The notes: generated by a model not told the origin, from the letters alone. Positions 1 through 5,772 are shown, counted from the first letter of the stretch. The stretch: 5,772 nucleotides of DNA from an uncultured Devosia sp. (GCA_934553185.1 CAKTFF010000161.1:1-5772); one strand, 5' to 3'. Numbers and translations are program-made.

Positions 1-1406
1 AGGTTGGTCTTGGCGCCATCGAGCCCCGCCTGCTGAAGGGCGCGTTCGAGGCCGCGCTGGTCACGCTGCATCAGGTCCAGCGTTTCGGCCTTTTCCACCG
101 TCAGCCGCGCATTGACCTGGCCGGAGGCGTCGATGTCCACGCGAACGTCGATCTTGCCCAGCTCGGCCGGATCGAGGCGGATCTGGAAGCGGGTATTGCC
201 GTCATTGACCTGGCGGACCAGTTCAAAGGCGAGCTGGGGCAGGTTGAGCTGCTGCTGGCTGGTTTGGTAGCCGGCCTGCACGAGGCGCGCGGCCGCGGCG
301 ATGTCGACGCGGGCCTGCGAATGTTGAGGCAGGGCCGCTGCGGGTTCGGGTTGCCGGTCGGCGACGGTTGCGGCAGGACGTAGTTCAGCGGTTTTGGGGT
401 CGTTGGCGGGGCGAGCGGTCGGATCGGTATCCTTCGCAGGCGCGCCGCTACCTTTGTCTGGCGAGCCGCTGTCCTTGCCCTGGGGTGCGAGCTTTTCAGC
501 CGGCGCGCCAGGCGCTGCTGCCTCTATCGCATCGGCAGGGGGAGCGTCGGGAGCGGCATCCTCCGCGACGAGGGCACTGGAGGCGCCAGCCAGCACCGCT
601 TCGGTGAGCTTGAGTTCGGGCCGGGCGAGGGCGGGCGTTGCGGCTTGCTCATCGAGAGACAGAGGCATAGCGGCGAGCTTTTCCAGCGCGGCCTCAAGAT
701 CGGGACTGGCTTCGGCTGCGACGTCGAGCTGCTCGGCCAGGGCTGGCGTTTGGTCAAGTGCCACAAGGAGCGCCGCCAGCTTGTCGCCGATCGGCTTGGC
801 CGCAGCGGGCAGGGGCGGCGCGCCCACCTCGGTCAGTTCAGGGGACGGTGGCGCGCGAAGCGGTTCAACGAGGGGTGCCAGAGCGGCAGTGAGTTGGCTG
901 GGAAGCGATTCGTTTCCGGGCACGAGGGCTTCGATCAGGGCGTCGAAGTCGCGCTGTGTTGGCGCCTCGAGTTTGATGCCGAGCTGGTCGGCAAGGTCGT
1001 TCAGCGTTGCGTCGATTTTTTCGAGGAGCTCATCGTCCACCGGCTTGTCGCTGGCCATCTGGTCGCGCAGGCTTGTGAGATCTGCTGCGAGCTCGACCAG
1101 CTGCGGTGCCACGGTCACCGGCGCATCAACCGGAACGGCGACGGGATCGATCTCGATCTCGATGGCCGTTTTGGGTTCCATTTCCGTCGCAATCTCGGGC
1201 GTCCCGAAGCCCAGCGAAAGGTTGACCGCATTACCAAGGTTGAGCGCGGCGCTCGTTTCACCCGTGTTGGTGGGCAGAAGGGTGGATTGATCCATCCCGT
1301 CCAGCAGGGCTGCGAAACTGTCGACCGCGCCAGCAGGCGCCAGAGCGCCGACCAGGGTGGGTGCGGCAGGGGTGGAGGGCATGGCGATGGCGAATGGGGA
1401 AGCCAC
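1..1406 (-). CDS. fliK: Flagellar hook-length control protein FliK (3' end cut by window edge)
   Basis: FliK is exported through the flagellar type III apparatus, measures the hook and switches export from hook to filament substrates. About 468 codons are visible without a stop. The first ~300 residues are Ala/Pro-rich and of low complexity, with a Gly/Ser/Lys/Asp/Pro-rich linker, as is usual for FliK N-terminal regions. From about residue 386 the conserved C-terminal Flg_hook domain begins: LNLPQLAFELVRQVND, then RLDPAELGKIDVRVDID, then LTVEKAETLDLMQRDQ and a final LERALQQAGLD. The LDPAELGKIDV block is the family signature. The end of the domain and the stop lie off the left edge. I chose the GTG at 1406 because ACGGA sits 7 nt before it. 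An ATG at 1382 in the same frame has no such site but is a real alternative. A sigma-54 promoter lies 28 nt upstream. Identity is secure; the exact start is not. Confidence 0.9.
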   Translation of the reverse strand, partial: MASPFAIAMPSTPAAPTLVGALAPAGAVDSFAALLDGMDQSTLLPTNTGETSAALNLGNAVNLSLGFGTPEIATEMEPKTAIEIEIDPVAVPVDAPVTVAPQLVELAADLTSLRDQMASDKPVDDELLEKIDATLNDLADQLGIKLEAPTQRDFDALIEALVPGNESLPSQLTAALAPLVEPLRAPPSPELTEVGAPPLPAAAKPIGDKLAALLVALDQTPALAEQLDVAAEASPDLEAALEKLAAMPLSLDEQAATPALARPELKLTEAVLAGASSALVAEDAAPDAPPADAIEAAAPGAPAEKLAPQGKDSGSPDKGSGAPAKDTDPTARPANDPKTAELRPAATVADRQPEPAAALPQHSQARVDIAAAARLVQAGYQTSQQQLNLPQLAFELVRQVNDGNTRFQIRLDPAELGKIDVRVDIDASGQVNARLTVEKAETLDLMQRDQRGLERALQQAGLDGAKTN

Positions 1407-1413
1407 AGAGAAT

Positions 1414-1418
1414 TCCGT
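1414..1418 (-). promoter_or_regulatory. Ribosome binding site supporting a GTG start for fliK
   Basis: ACGGA on the minus strand, followed after 7 nt by GTG (1406-1404). The downstream ATG at 1382 is preceded only by pyrimidine-rich sequence. The match is short, so this only tips the choice of start. Confidence 0.4.
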
Positions 1419-1444
1419 CAAAAAAGACTGTTTGCCCAAGACAA

Positions 1445-1460
1445 TGCAAAGGTGATGCCA
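1445..1460 (-). promoter_or_regulatory. Sigma-54 (-24/-12) promoter of fliK
   Basis: The minus strand reads TGGCATCACCTTTGCA. This fits the sigma-54 consensus TGGCAC-N5-TTGCW, with the two invariant dinucleotides GG (1459-1458) and GC (1447-1446) separated by exactly 10 nt. Transcription would start near 1434, giving a leader of about 28 nt before the GTG start of fliK. Sigma-54 drives late flagellar genes in Caulobacter and some other alphaproteobacteria, so the site suits the gene it faces. The promoter call is by eye; the spacing and the correct orientation and distance make chance unlikely. Confidence 0.75.
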
Positions 1461-1531
1461 AGTTCGACGCGCCTGTTTTCCCGCCGAAATTGGAGGATTG
1501 CGGGTTGGGCGGGGGATGCCGTGCGGTGCGA

Positions 1532-1548
1532 CCGGCAGAAACTGCCGG
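1532..1548. promoter_or_regulatory. Perfect palindrome, candidate FlbD-type enhancer for fliK
   Basis: CCGGCAG-AAA-CTGCCGG is a perfect inverted repeat with 7-bp arms. Its centre is about 106 bp upstream of the predicted sigma-54 start at 1434, the usual distance of a bacterial enhancer-binding protein. The GC-rich CCGGCA...TGCCGG form resembles the ftr elements bound by FlbD in Caulobacter. It has no T run, so it is not an intrinsic terminator. It also lies 94 bp before the mnmA start, so a role at mnmA cannot be excluded. The protein that binds it is inferred. Confidence 0.5.
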
Positions 1549-1555
1549 GCAAATG

Positions 1556-1584
1556 TTGCGAGCGGCGCTGCAAAGGCGTATGGA
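1556..1584 (+). promoter_or_regulatory. Weak candidate sigma-70 promoter for mnmA
   Basis: TTGCGA (1556-1561), a 17-nt spacer, then TATGGA (1579-1584). The hexamers match consensus at 4/6 and 3/6. It lies about 50 nt upstream of mnmA and no better pair was seen between 1407 and 1633. The -10 overlaps a small dyad, GGCGT-ATGG-ACGCC (1575-1588), which could be an operator or chance. Confidence 0.25.
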
Positions 1585-1633
1585 CGCCGAACCATTCGTC
1601 CGCTGGCCCTTGAACCCAACCGGATAGGGAAAA

Positions 1634-2785
1634 ATGTTGAACTCGCTTGATATTGCCAAGCGTCCCCAAGACACGCGCGTCGTTGTCGCGATGTCGGGGG
1701 GCGTCGATTCCTCGGTTGTTGCGGGGCTGCTGGCCCGGCAAGGCTATGACGTGGTGGGCGTTACCCTCCAGCTCTATGATCATGGCGAGGCGACCCATCG
1801 CAAGGGCGCCTGCTGTGCTGGGCAGGACATCCACGATGCGCGCCGGGTGGCGGCAACGCTGGGCATTCCCCATTACGTGCTGGACTATGAAGAGCGCTTC
1901 AAGCGCTCGGTGATCGCGCCTTTCGCCAATGCTTATCAGCAGGGTGAAACGCCGGTACCCTGCATTGCCTGCAACCAGTCGGTCAAGTTCGTGGACCTGC
2001 TGGAAGTCGCCAAGGACCTTGGCGCCGATGTGCTGGCGACGGGTCATTATGTGCAGAGCCGGCTGGGTGAGAATGGCCGCCGCCAGCTTTATCGTCCGGT
2101 GGACGGGGATCGCGACCAGACCTATTTCCTGTTTGCGACCACACAGGAACAGCTCGACTTCCTTCGCTTCCCGCTCGGCGGCATGGCTAAGCCCGAAGTG
2201 CGCGAACTGGCGCGCGACATGGGGCTCGAGATTGCCGAAAAGCATGACTCGCAGGACATCTGCTTCGTGCCGCAGGGCAAGTATGCCGACATCATCCGCA
2301 AGATGCATCCCGAGGCGGTGACGAGGGGCGAAATCGTTCATCTCGACGGGCGGGTGCTGGGCACCCATGAGGGGATCGTCAACTACACGATTGGCCAGCG
2401 CAAGGGGCTGGGCGTGGCCGCTGCCGAGCCGCTCTATGTGATCAAGCTTGAGCACAAGACCGGCCGGGTGATCGTTGGTCCGCGCGAGGCGCTTAAGACC
2501 CACACGGTGCGCCTGCGCGACGTGAACTGGCTTGGCGACCATCCGCTTGGGGAAGTGGCGACCGGCAACGGAGCGCCGGTCGAGGTAAAGGTGCGCTCGA
2601 CGCGCGGTCCGCAGCCCGCCGTGATCCAGCAGCGCGATGGCGCCGTTTACGTGACGCTGGTGTCGGGCGAATACGGCATTTCGCCGGGCCAGGCGTGTGT
2701 GTTCTATGCCGATGATACGGCGACATCGGAAGTGTGGGGCGGCGGGTTTATCGCTGAAGCCGTGCCACAGGTGTTTGCGGCTTAG
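1634..2785 (+). CDS. mnmA: tRNA-specific 2-thiouridylase MnmA
   Basis: A complete 383-residue cytoplasmic enzyme. It uses ATP to adenylate the wobble uridine (U34) of tRNAs for Lys, Glu and Gln and then inserts sulfur delivered as a persulfide. The N-terminal PP-loop is SGGVDS at residues 21-26, after VVVAM. The catalytic cysteine pair is visible: C113 in [10 protein letters not shown] (equivalent to the CNxxIKF cysteine of E. coli) and C210 in [20 protein letters not shown] and YFLF blocks lie between them. The C-terminal third carries [11 protein letters not shown] and the LYVIKLE beta-barrel part. Length is normal for the family. The ATG at 1634 follows AGGGA (1626-1630) closely. It is divergent from fliK and apparently monocistronic, because a palindromic repeat and a convergent gene follow. 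Nothing in it looks broken. Confidence 0.97.
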   Translation: MLNSLDIAKRPQDTRVVVAMSGGVDSSVVAGLLARQGYDVVGVTLQLYDHGEATHRKGACCAGQDIHDARRVAATLGIPHYVLDYEERFKRSVIAPFANAYQQGETPVPCIACNQSVKFVDLLEVAKDLGADVLATGHYVQSRLGENGRRQLYRPVDGDRDQTYFLFATTQEQLDFLRFPLGGMAKPEVRELARDMGLEIAEKHDSQDICFVPQGKYADIIRKMHPEAVTRGEIVHLDGRVLGTHEGIVNYTIGQRKGLGVAAAEPLYVIKLEHKTGRVIVGPREALKTHTVRLRDVNWLGDHPLGEVATGNGAPVEVKVRSTRGPQPAVIQQRDGAVYVTLVSGEYGISPGQACVFYADDTATSEVWGGGFIAEAVPQVFAA

Positions 2786-2802
2786 GAACGAAGCTCCGAT
2801 CT

Positions 2803-2948
2803 ACCTTCTCCCTTTCAGGGAGAAGGTGCCCGAAGGGCGGATGAGGGGTTTCTTTCTAGAGTTCGGGCATAGGCGGGCGCAGTACCCCTCACCCAAACAT
2901 TTCTGCTGAACGCAAAAATGTTGTCCCTCTCCCTCAAGGGGAGAGGGT
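2803..2948. repeat. Composite palindromic intergenic repeat (two REP-like units facing each other)
   Basis: The left unit (2803-2849) has a 10-bp-arm hairpin ACCTTCTCCC/GGGAGAAGGT (2803-2812 and 2818-2827), a small hairpin GCCC-GAA-GGGC (2828-2838), then GGATGAGGGGT (2839-2849). The right unit runs in the opposite direction: ACCCCTCACCC (2884-2894), a different inner hairpin AACATTT/AAATGTT (2896-2902 and 2916-2922), and an outer hairpin CCCTCTCCC/GGGAGAGGG (2925-2933 and 2939-2947). TGAGGGGT and ACCCCTCA are exact inverted copies on either side of a 34-nt spacer. This is the layout of REP/BIME-type elements that are common between genes in Rhizobiales. Lying between convergent genes, it may also help end transcription from both sides, though no T run follows any hairpin. 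Copy number cannot be judged from one window. Confidence 0.75.
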
Positions 2949-3128
2949 GGGCTCAGTGTCCGCCGCCGTCCGGCTCGTCGCCTCAGCATTGGCCTCGCGC
3001 AGTTGTTGATAAGCGTTGATGCCGCCGAACCAGGTGGAAATGCCTATGACGAGGGCCAGTGCGCCGAGCACCAGGATCAGCACGCGGCCGCGATTGAGCT
3101 TGAAGGGGCTTTGCTTGGGTTCGTCCAT
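2934..3128 (-). CDS. Small single-pass membrane protein of unknown function
   Basis: A 64-residue protein that I do not recognise. A basic N-terminal stretch (KQSPFKLNRGR) precedes one hydrophobic helix at about residues 14-34 (VLILVLGALALVIGISTWFGG), then a polar tail (NAYQQLREANAEATSRTAADTEPTLSP). By the positive-inside rule the N-terminus should be cytoplasmic and the tail periplasmic. A strong GGAGG (3141-3137) lies 8 nt before the ATG, which supports real translation. It is the third minus-strand gene in a row, 65 nt after the membrane gene upstream of it, so it may share that transcript. Its last residues (about TLSP) and its stop codon lie inside the palindromic repeat at 2925-2947, so the native C-terminus may have been replaced when the repeat arrived. 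Existence is likely; function is unknown. Confidence 0.7.
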   Translation of the reverse strand: MDEPKQSPFKLNRGRVLILVLGALALVIGISTWFGGINAYQQLREANAEATSRTAADTEPTLSP

Positions 3129-3193
3129 GGCTCGTGCCTCCGTTTGGCTGTGCTAGGGCGGTCATAACACCGCAACAAGCGCAGAAGTAAGCC

Positions 3194-3487
3194 TTAGCGC
3201 AGGATCAGCGGCCAGGCGAACGCCTGAGCGACAACAAAGGCGGCAAGGCCGCCCATGCGCAGCCAGTTGATCCAGCGCGGAATTGGACGTCGGGCAAGTC
3301 TGGCAATAAGACTCAGCGCCATCGTGGCGGCATAGAAAACCAGGTACCACACAATGGCATTAAAACCGATGGTCCAGCCTTTGGCATAATCGTTGTCGAC
3401 GCCTGGCACGCCCAGCGTCCAGGGGAGAAAGGCCAGGAGGCACAGGACGGCCAGGATGGCGGGGAGGGCATGGACGAGTTTGTTCAT
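3194..3487 (-). CDS. Three-helix integral membrane protein of unknown function
   Basis: A 97-residue, strongly hydrophobic protein that I cannot assign to a named family. Three membrane segments are visible: about residues 8-26 (ending LAFLPWTLG), 39-62 (IGFNAIVWYLVFYAATMALSLIA) and 77-95 (MGGLAAFVVAQAFAWPLIL). The basic loop RLARRPIPRW between helices 2 and 3 suggests that this loop is cytoplasmic. The acidic loop GVPGVDNDYAKG between helices 1 and 2 would then be outside. The start at 3487 has only a weak purine-rich stretch before it. It begins 41 nt after the stop of the dioxygenase gene, so translation from a shared transcript is likely. A functional link to the dioxygenase is a guess from position only. 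Confidence 0.75.
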   Translation of the reverse strand: MNKLVHALPAILAVLCLLAFLPWTLGVPGVDNDYAKGWTIGFNAIVWYLVFYAATMALSLIARLARRPIPRWINWLRMGGLAAFVVAQAFAWPLILR

Positions 3488-3528
3488 GCCCCTGTGTCGC
3501 CCCGCCGTCGGCTATTTGCAAGCGGGCA

Positions 3529-4479
3529 TCAAACCAGCGGCTTGAGGTTGGCTTCAATGCTGGCGCGGCGGTTTTCAAGGAATGGCGGCAGCGACAAGGA
3601 CTCTCCCAGCGTTTCCATCGGCTCGTCGGCGGCAAAGCCGGGAACGTCCGTGGCGATCTCGAACAGGACGCCATTGGGTTCGCGGAAGTAGAGCGAGGTG
3701 AAGTAGAAGCGCTCGACCTCGCCGCTCGAGCGGATGCCGACCTGGTTCACCCTGTTGATCCACTGCCGCAGCGTGTCCTGGTCGGGCGTGCGGAACGCAA
3801 CATGGTGGACGCCGCCAGCACCGGGGCGGGCGGGCTTGAGCGTTGGGTCTACGACGACGTTGAGTTCAGCGCCAGGGCCGCCGGGACCCATCTCGAAGAC
3901 ATGGGTTTCGCTGTTGCCGTTGCCGGCAGGATAGGAGCGAACCTTGCGCATGTTCATCACCTGCGTCAGTACCGCCTCGGTGCGATCAAGGCGTGGCACG
4001 GACATGGAGATGGGACCAAGGCCGATGATCTGCCGCTCGGCCGGCACGGGGGACTTTGCCCAGGGCACGACCTTGTTGTGGTCATCGATCACCATGCGAA
4101 AGCGCTGGCCTTCGAAGTCCTCGAAATCCAGTGACAGACGGCCATTTCGCTCCTTGATGGCGGAGGTGCCCACATTGTGGTTCTGCAGGTGCTCTTTCCA
4201 CCAGGTGAGGCTGTCCTCGCTGTCGACACGCAGGCCCGTGCGGCTCACCGTATGGTTGCCGCGCTGTTCGGGCGCCGCGTCGAAATCGAAAAAGGTCAGG
4301 TCGGCACCAGGGGAGGCGACGCCATCGCCATAAAACAGGTGGTAGGCCGTTGTGTCGTCCTGGTTGACGGTTTTCTTGATCAGCCGCATGCCCAAAGTTT
4401 GCGTATAGAAGGCAAGGTTCTTTTTGGCTTGAGCAGTAACGGCGGTGAGGTGGTGGATGCCTCCGAGTTCAAGCGTCAT
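3529..4479 (-). CDS. Ring-cleaving dioxygenase of the VOC/glyoxalase superfamily (MhqO/MhqA-like)
   Basis: A 316-residue protein with two glyoxalase-fold (VOC) halves, the usual size for the MhqA/MhqE/MhqO group. In Bacillus these proteins are induced by, and protect against, hydroquinones and catechols. The N-terminal half opens with GGIHHLTAVT (a metal-ligand His at 9 or 10) and contains FYTQTLGMRLIKKTVNQDD and YHLFYGD. The C-terminal half has GGVHHVAFRTPDQ (H225/H226) and EPNGVLFEIATD with E274. These give the His, His, Glu metal set of VOC dioxygenases. The frame stays open upstream to 4578, but I chose the ATG at 4479 because AAGGAGA (4493-4487) stands 8 nt before it and the family's N-terminus starts there. 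It is the first of three minus-strand genes and is divergent from the radical SAM gene. The substrate is inferred; no regulator gene is visible. Confidence 0.9.
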   Translation of the reverse strand: MTLELGGIHHLTAVTAQAKKNLAFYTQTLGMRLIKKTVNQDDTTAYHLFYGDGVASPGADLTFFDFDAAPEQRGNHTVSRTGLRVDSEDSLTWWKEHLQNHNVGTSAIKERNGRLSLDFEDFEGQRFRMVIDDHNKVVPWAKSPVPAERQIIGLGPISMSVPRLDRTEAVLTQVMNMRKVRSYPAGNGNSETHVFEMGPGGPGAELNVVVDPTLKPARPGAGGVHHVAFRTPDQDTLRQWINRVNQVGIRSSGEVERFYFTSLYFREPNGVLFEIATDVPGFAADEPMETLGESLSLPPFLENRRASIEANLKPLV

Positions 4480-4537
4480 GATGGTGTCTCCTTGGCTGGT
4501 GGTGCGTGATATTGAGGCGAATGTAGAGGACGCCTGG

Positions 4538-4575
4538 CCACTTGTGCAGGTGGACAATGGCGACGCACTGGTGCG
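4538..4575. promoter_or_regulatory. Inverted repeats upstream of the dioxygenase gene, possible operator
   Basis: Three dyads cluster about 60-95 nt upstream of the dioxygenase ATG. CCAC/GTGG (4538-4541 and 4550-4553) and TTGT/ACAA (4542-4545 and 4554-4557) interlock, and CGCAC-TG-GTGCG (4564-4575) is a perfect 5-bp-arm palindrome. Related quinone-responsive genes are under MarR-type repressors (MhqR in Bacillus), so an operator here is reasonable. The arms are short and chance cannot be excluded. Confidence 0.3.
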
Positions 4576-4724
4576 CAAGAGTGAACAACAAAGCAGGCTT
4601 GGTAGCGCCTTCTGACCGACAGCTAGTTTGGTTCATCTAAGCGCCACCATCAGGCTGTCGGAACGATCACAATCGCCTCACCATTGTGCTTTTGCGCGTG
4701 CACTCCATTGCTTTGCACCATATC

Positions 4725-4730
4725 TATGAT
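4725..4730 (+). promoter_or_regulatory. Candidate -10 element of the radical SAM gene
   Basis: TATGAT matches the -10 consensus at 5 of 6 positions. It would start transcription near 4737, inside the LexA box, with a leader of about 16 nt. No convincing -35 hexamer is seen at 16-18 nt upstream. Confidence 0.35.
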
Positions 4731-4733
4731 CCT

Positions 4734-4748
4734 GAACGAAAAGGGAAC
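4734..4748. promoter_or_regulatory. LexA (SOS) box, alphaproteobacterial type, at the radical SAM gene
   Basis: GAACGAAAAGGGAAC is an exact GAAC-N7-GAAC direct repeat; the other strand reads GTTCCCTTTTCGTTC. This is the LexA operator form of alphaproteobacteria (GTTC-N7-GTTC), including the T-rich centre often seen in it. It ends 4 nt before the ATG at 4753, follows the candidate -10 TATGAT, and contains the AAAAGGGA ribosome binding site. Bound LexA would block transcription start. A DNA-repair-type gene directly behind the site makes a chance match less likely. Confidence 0.8.
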
Positions 4749-4752
4749 GCAC

Positions 4753-5772
4753 ATGGCTGCGCTGACACTGCGCCGAAAGCTCGCGATTTTGTCTGATGCT
4801 GCCAAATATGATGCATCTTGCGCGTCATCGGGCACTGAAAAACGCAATAGCGCGGGCACCGGCGGCATTGGCTCAACCGAAGGCAGCGGCATTTGCCACT
4901 CCTATGCGCCGGACGGGCGGTGTATCTCGCTGCTCAAGATTCTCATGACCAATTTCTGCGTCTATGACTGCATTTATTGCGTCAATCGTTCGTCCTCCAA
5001 CGTGCAGCGGGCCCGGTTCAGCGTGGAGGAAGTGGTGCGGCTGACGCTCGACTTCTACAAGCGCAACTATATCGAAGGCCTGTTTCTGTCCTCCGGGGTG
5101 ATCCAGTCGCCTGACTACACGATGGAAGAACTGGTGCGCGTGGCGCGCTCGCTGCGCGAGGATCATCAGTTCGGTGGCTATATTCACCTCAAGATCATCC
5201 CGAATGCGTCGCCGGAGCTGCTGGCTGAAGCGGGGCGCTGGGCCGACCGGCTATCCACCAATATCGAAATGCCCACAGACATTGGGCTTGAGACGCTGGC
5301 GCCGGAGAAAAAGCCAAGCGAAATCCGCACCGCGATGGCACGGGTGCGCGGCAAGCTCGATGAGGCGGGGCCGGACAAGAAGGCGCGGGCTGCCAAGCCC
5401 AAATTTGCCCCGGCCGGGCAATCGACGCAGATGATTGTTGGTGCCGATGCGGCCGATGATGGCGCCATTCTTAATCGGGCAGCGGGACTTTATTCGGGCT
5501 ATAAGCTGCGGCGCGTTTATTACTCTGCCTTCTCGCCCATTCCCGACAGTTCGTCCCGTTTGCCGCTCAAGGCGCCGCCGCTGATGCGAGAGCATCGACT
5601 GTATCAGGCCGACTGGTTGATCCGGTTTTATGGCTTTGACGTGCCCGAGATCGTTTCGGGCGGCACCGATGGCCTTCTCGATCTTGCCATTGATCCCAAG
5701 CTCGCCTGGGCGCTCCAGAACCGCGACCGCTTCCCCGTAAACGTCAATCGGGCGGACCGGGAGATGCTACTG
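4753..5772 (+). CDS. Putative DNA modification/repair radical SAM protein, rSAM_link_UDG type (3' end cut by window edge)
   Basis: The first 340 residues are visible; members that I know of run to roughly 400, so the C-terminus is missing. A 4Fe-4S cluster motif CVYDCIYC (C69, C73, C76) follows GRCISLLKILMTNF. Next come FLSSGV (residues 111-116), YIHLKIIPNAS, and NIEMPTD (170-176), as expected for a radical SAM barrel. PAGQSTQMIVGAD starts at 220 and VYYSAFSPIPDSS lies further on. The last visible residues, FPVNVNRADREMLL (327-340), look like the start of a helix-hairpin-helix DNA-binding motif. The start is ATG 4753, after AAGGGA (4741-4746) with a 6-nt gap. The family is known for genomic linkage to a UdgX-like uracil-DNA glycosylase partner, which is therefore expected just downstream. 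The reaction is unknown. The SOS box before the gene supports a DNA-damage role. Confidence 0.9.
   Translation, partial: MAALTLRRKLAILSDAAKYDASCASSGTEKRNSAGTGGIGSTEGSGICHSYAPDGRCISLLKILMTNFCVYDCIYCVNRSSSNVQRARFSVEEVVRLTLDFYKRNYIEGLFLSSGVIQSPDYTMEELVRVARSLREDHQFGGYIHLKIIPNASPELLAEAGRWADRLSTNIEMPTDIGLETLAPEKKPSEIRTAMARVRGKLDEAGPDKKARAAKPKFAPAGQSTQMIVGADAADDGAILNRAAGLYSGYKLRRVYYSAFSPIPDSSSRLPLKAPPLMREHRLYQADWLIRFYGFDVPEIVSGGTDGLLDLAIDPKLAWALQNRDRFPVNVNRADREMLL

Noticed and set aside
394..1613. Long plus-strand open frames opposite fliK (394-1290 and 645-1613)
   Set aside because: Their translations are Ala/Ser- or Arg/Gly-rich with no known motif, and the opposite strand encodes a clear FliK with its conserved C-terminal domain. 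They are GC-driven shadows.
1418..2542. 374-codon minus-strand open frame across mnmA
   Set aside because: It is antisense to mnmA, which has every catalytic motif. The frame also crosses the fliK/mnmA control region. It is a shadow in high-GC sequence.
2803..2827. Hairpin after mnmA as an intrinsic terminator
   Set aside because: The stem is strong but no T run follows. It continues directly into the next hairpin of a repeat element, so it is better called a repeat with possible termination activity.
3158..3173. Small hairpin GCGGT/ACCGC between the two small membrane protein genes
   Set aside because: A 5-bp stem with a 6-nt loop and no T run or conserved context; likely chance in GC-rich DNA.
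4480..4578. N-terminal extension of the dioxygenase to an ATG at 4578
   Set aside because: The extra 33 residues are Ser/Thr-rich and unlike the family. The ATG at 4479 has a strong AAGGAGA site 8 nt upstream and a typical family N-terminus.
4650..4892. 80-codon minus-strand frame over the radical SAM start region
   Set aside because: It overlaps the SOS box and the N-terminus of the radical SAM gene in antisense and shows no recognisable motif or ribosome binding site.
4873..5595. Minus-strand frames of 80-114 codons opposite the radical SAM gene (4873-5187, 5184-5468, 5251-5595)
   Set aside because: They are antisense to a gene with a complete CX3CX2C motif and conserved radical SAM blocks.

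Overview
The window looks like high-GC alphaproteobacterial chromosome, probably Hyphomicrobiales and perhaps close to Devosia. The MnmA sequence, the FliK type, the class of intergenic palindromic repeats and a LexA box of the alphaproteobacterial GTTC-N7-GTTC type all point that way. The genus is a guess. No RNA gene, CRISPR array, transposase or phage gene is visible, and no gene-free stretch exceeds 300 bases.

Layout. (1) Bases 1-1406, minus strand: most of fliK, the flagellar hook-length control gene, cut by the left window edge. (2) 1407-1633: a divergent intergenic region with a near-ideal sigma-54 promoter for fliK and a perfect CCGGCAG/CTGCCGG palindrome about 106 bp upstream of the predicted transcription start, where an FlbD-type activator would bind. 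(3) 1634-2785, plus strand: mnmA, complete, for tRNA 2-thiolation. (4) 2803-2948: a composite palindromic repeat (two REP-like units facing each other) between convergent genes; it supplies the last codons and the stop of the next gene. (5) 2934-4479, minus strand: three genes, read in the order ring-cleaving VOC dioxygenase (MhqO-like), three-helix membrane protein, small one-helix membrane protein. (6) 4480-4752: a divergent intergenic region with inverted repeats near the dioxygenase and, at its right end, a GAAC-N7-GAAC LexA (SOS) box that runs into the ribosome binding site of the last gene. (7) 4753-5772, plus strand: a radical SAM protein of the putative DNA modification/repair family (rSAM_link_UDG type), cut by the right window edge.

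The most interesting part is the right end. This radical SAM family is known for linkage to a partner protein fused to, or beside, a UdgX-like uracil-DNA glycosylase, and its reaction is unknown. The SOS box directly before its start codon suggests that the system is DNA-damage inducible here. The second point of interest is the sigma-54 plus enhancer arrangement at fliK, a Caulobacter-like flagellar regulatory design. mnmA is housekeeping, and the dioxygenase cluster is probably a small quinone/catechol detoxification unit with two unrecognised membrane proteins.
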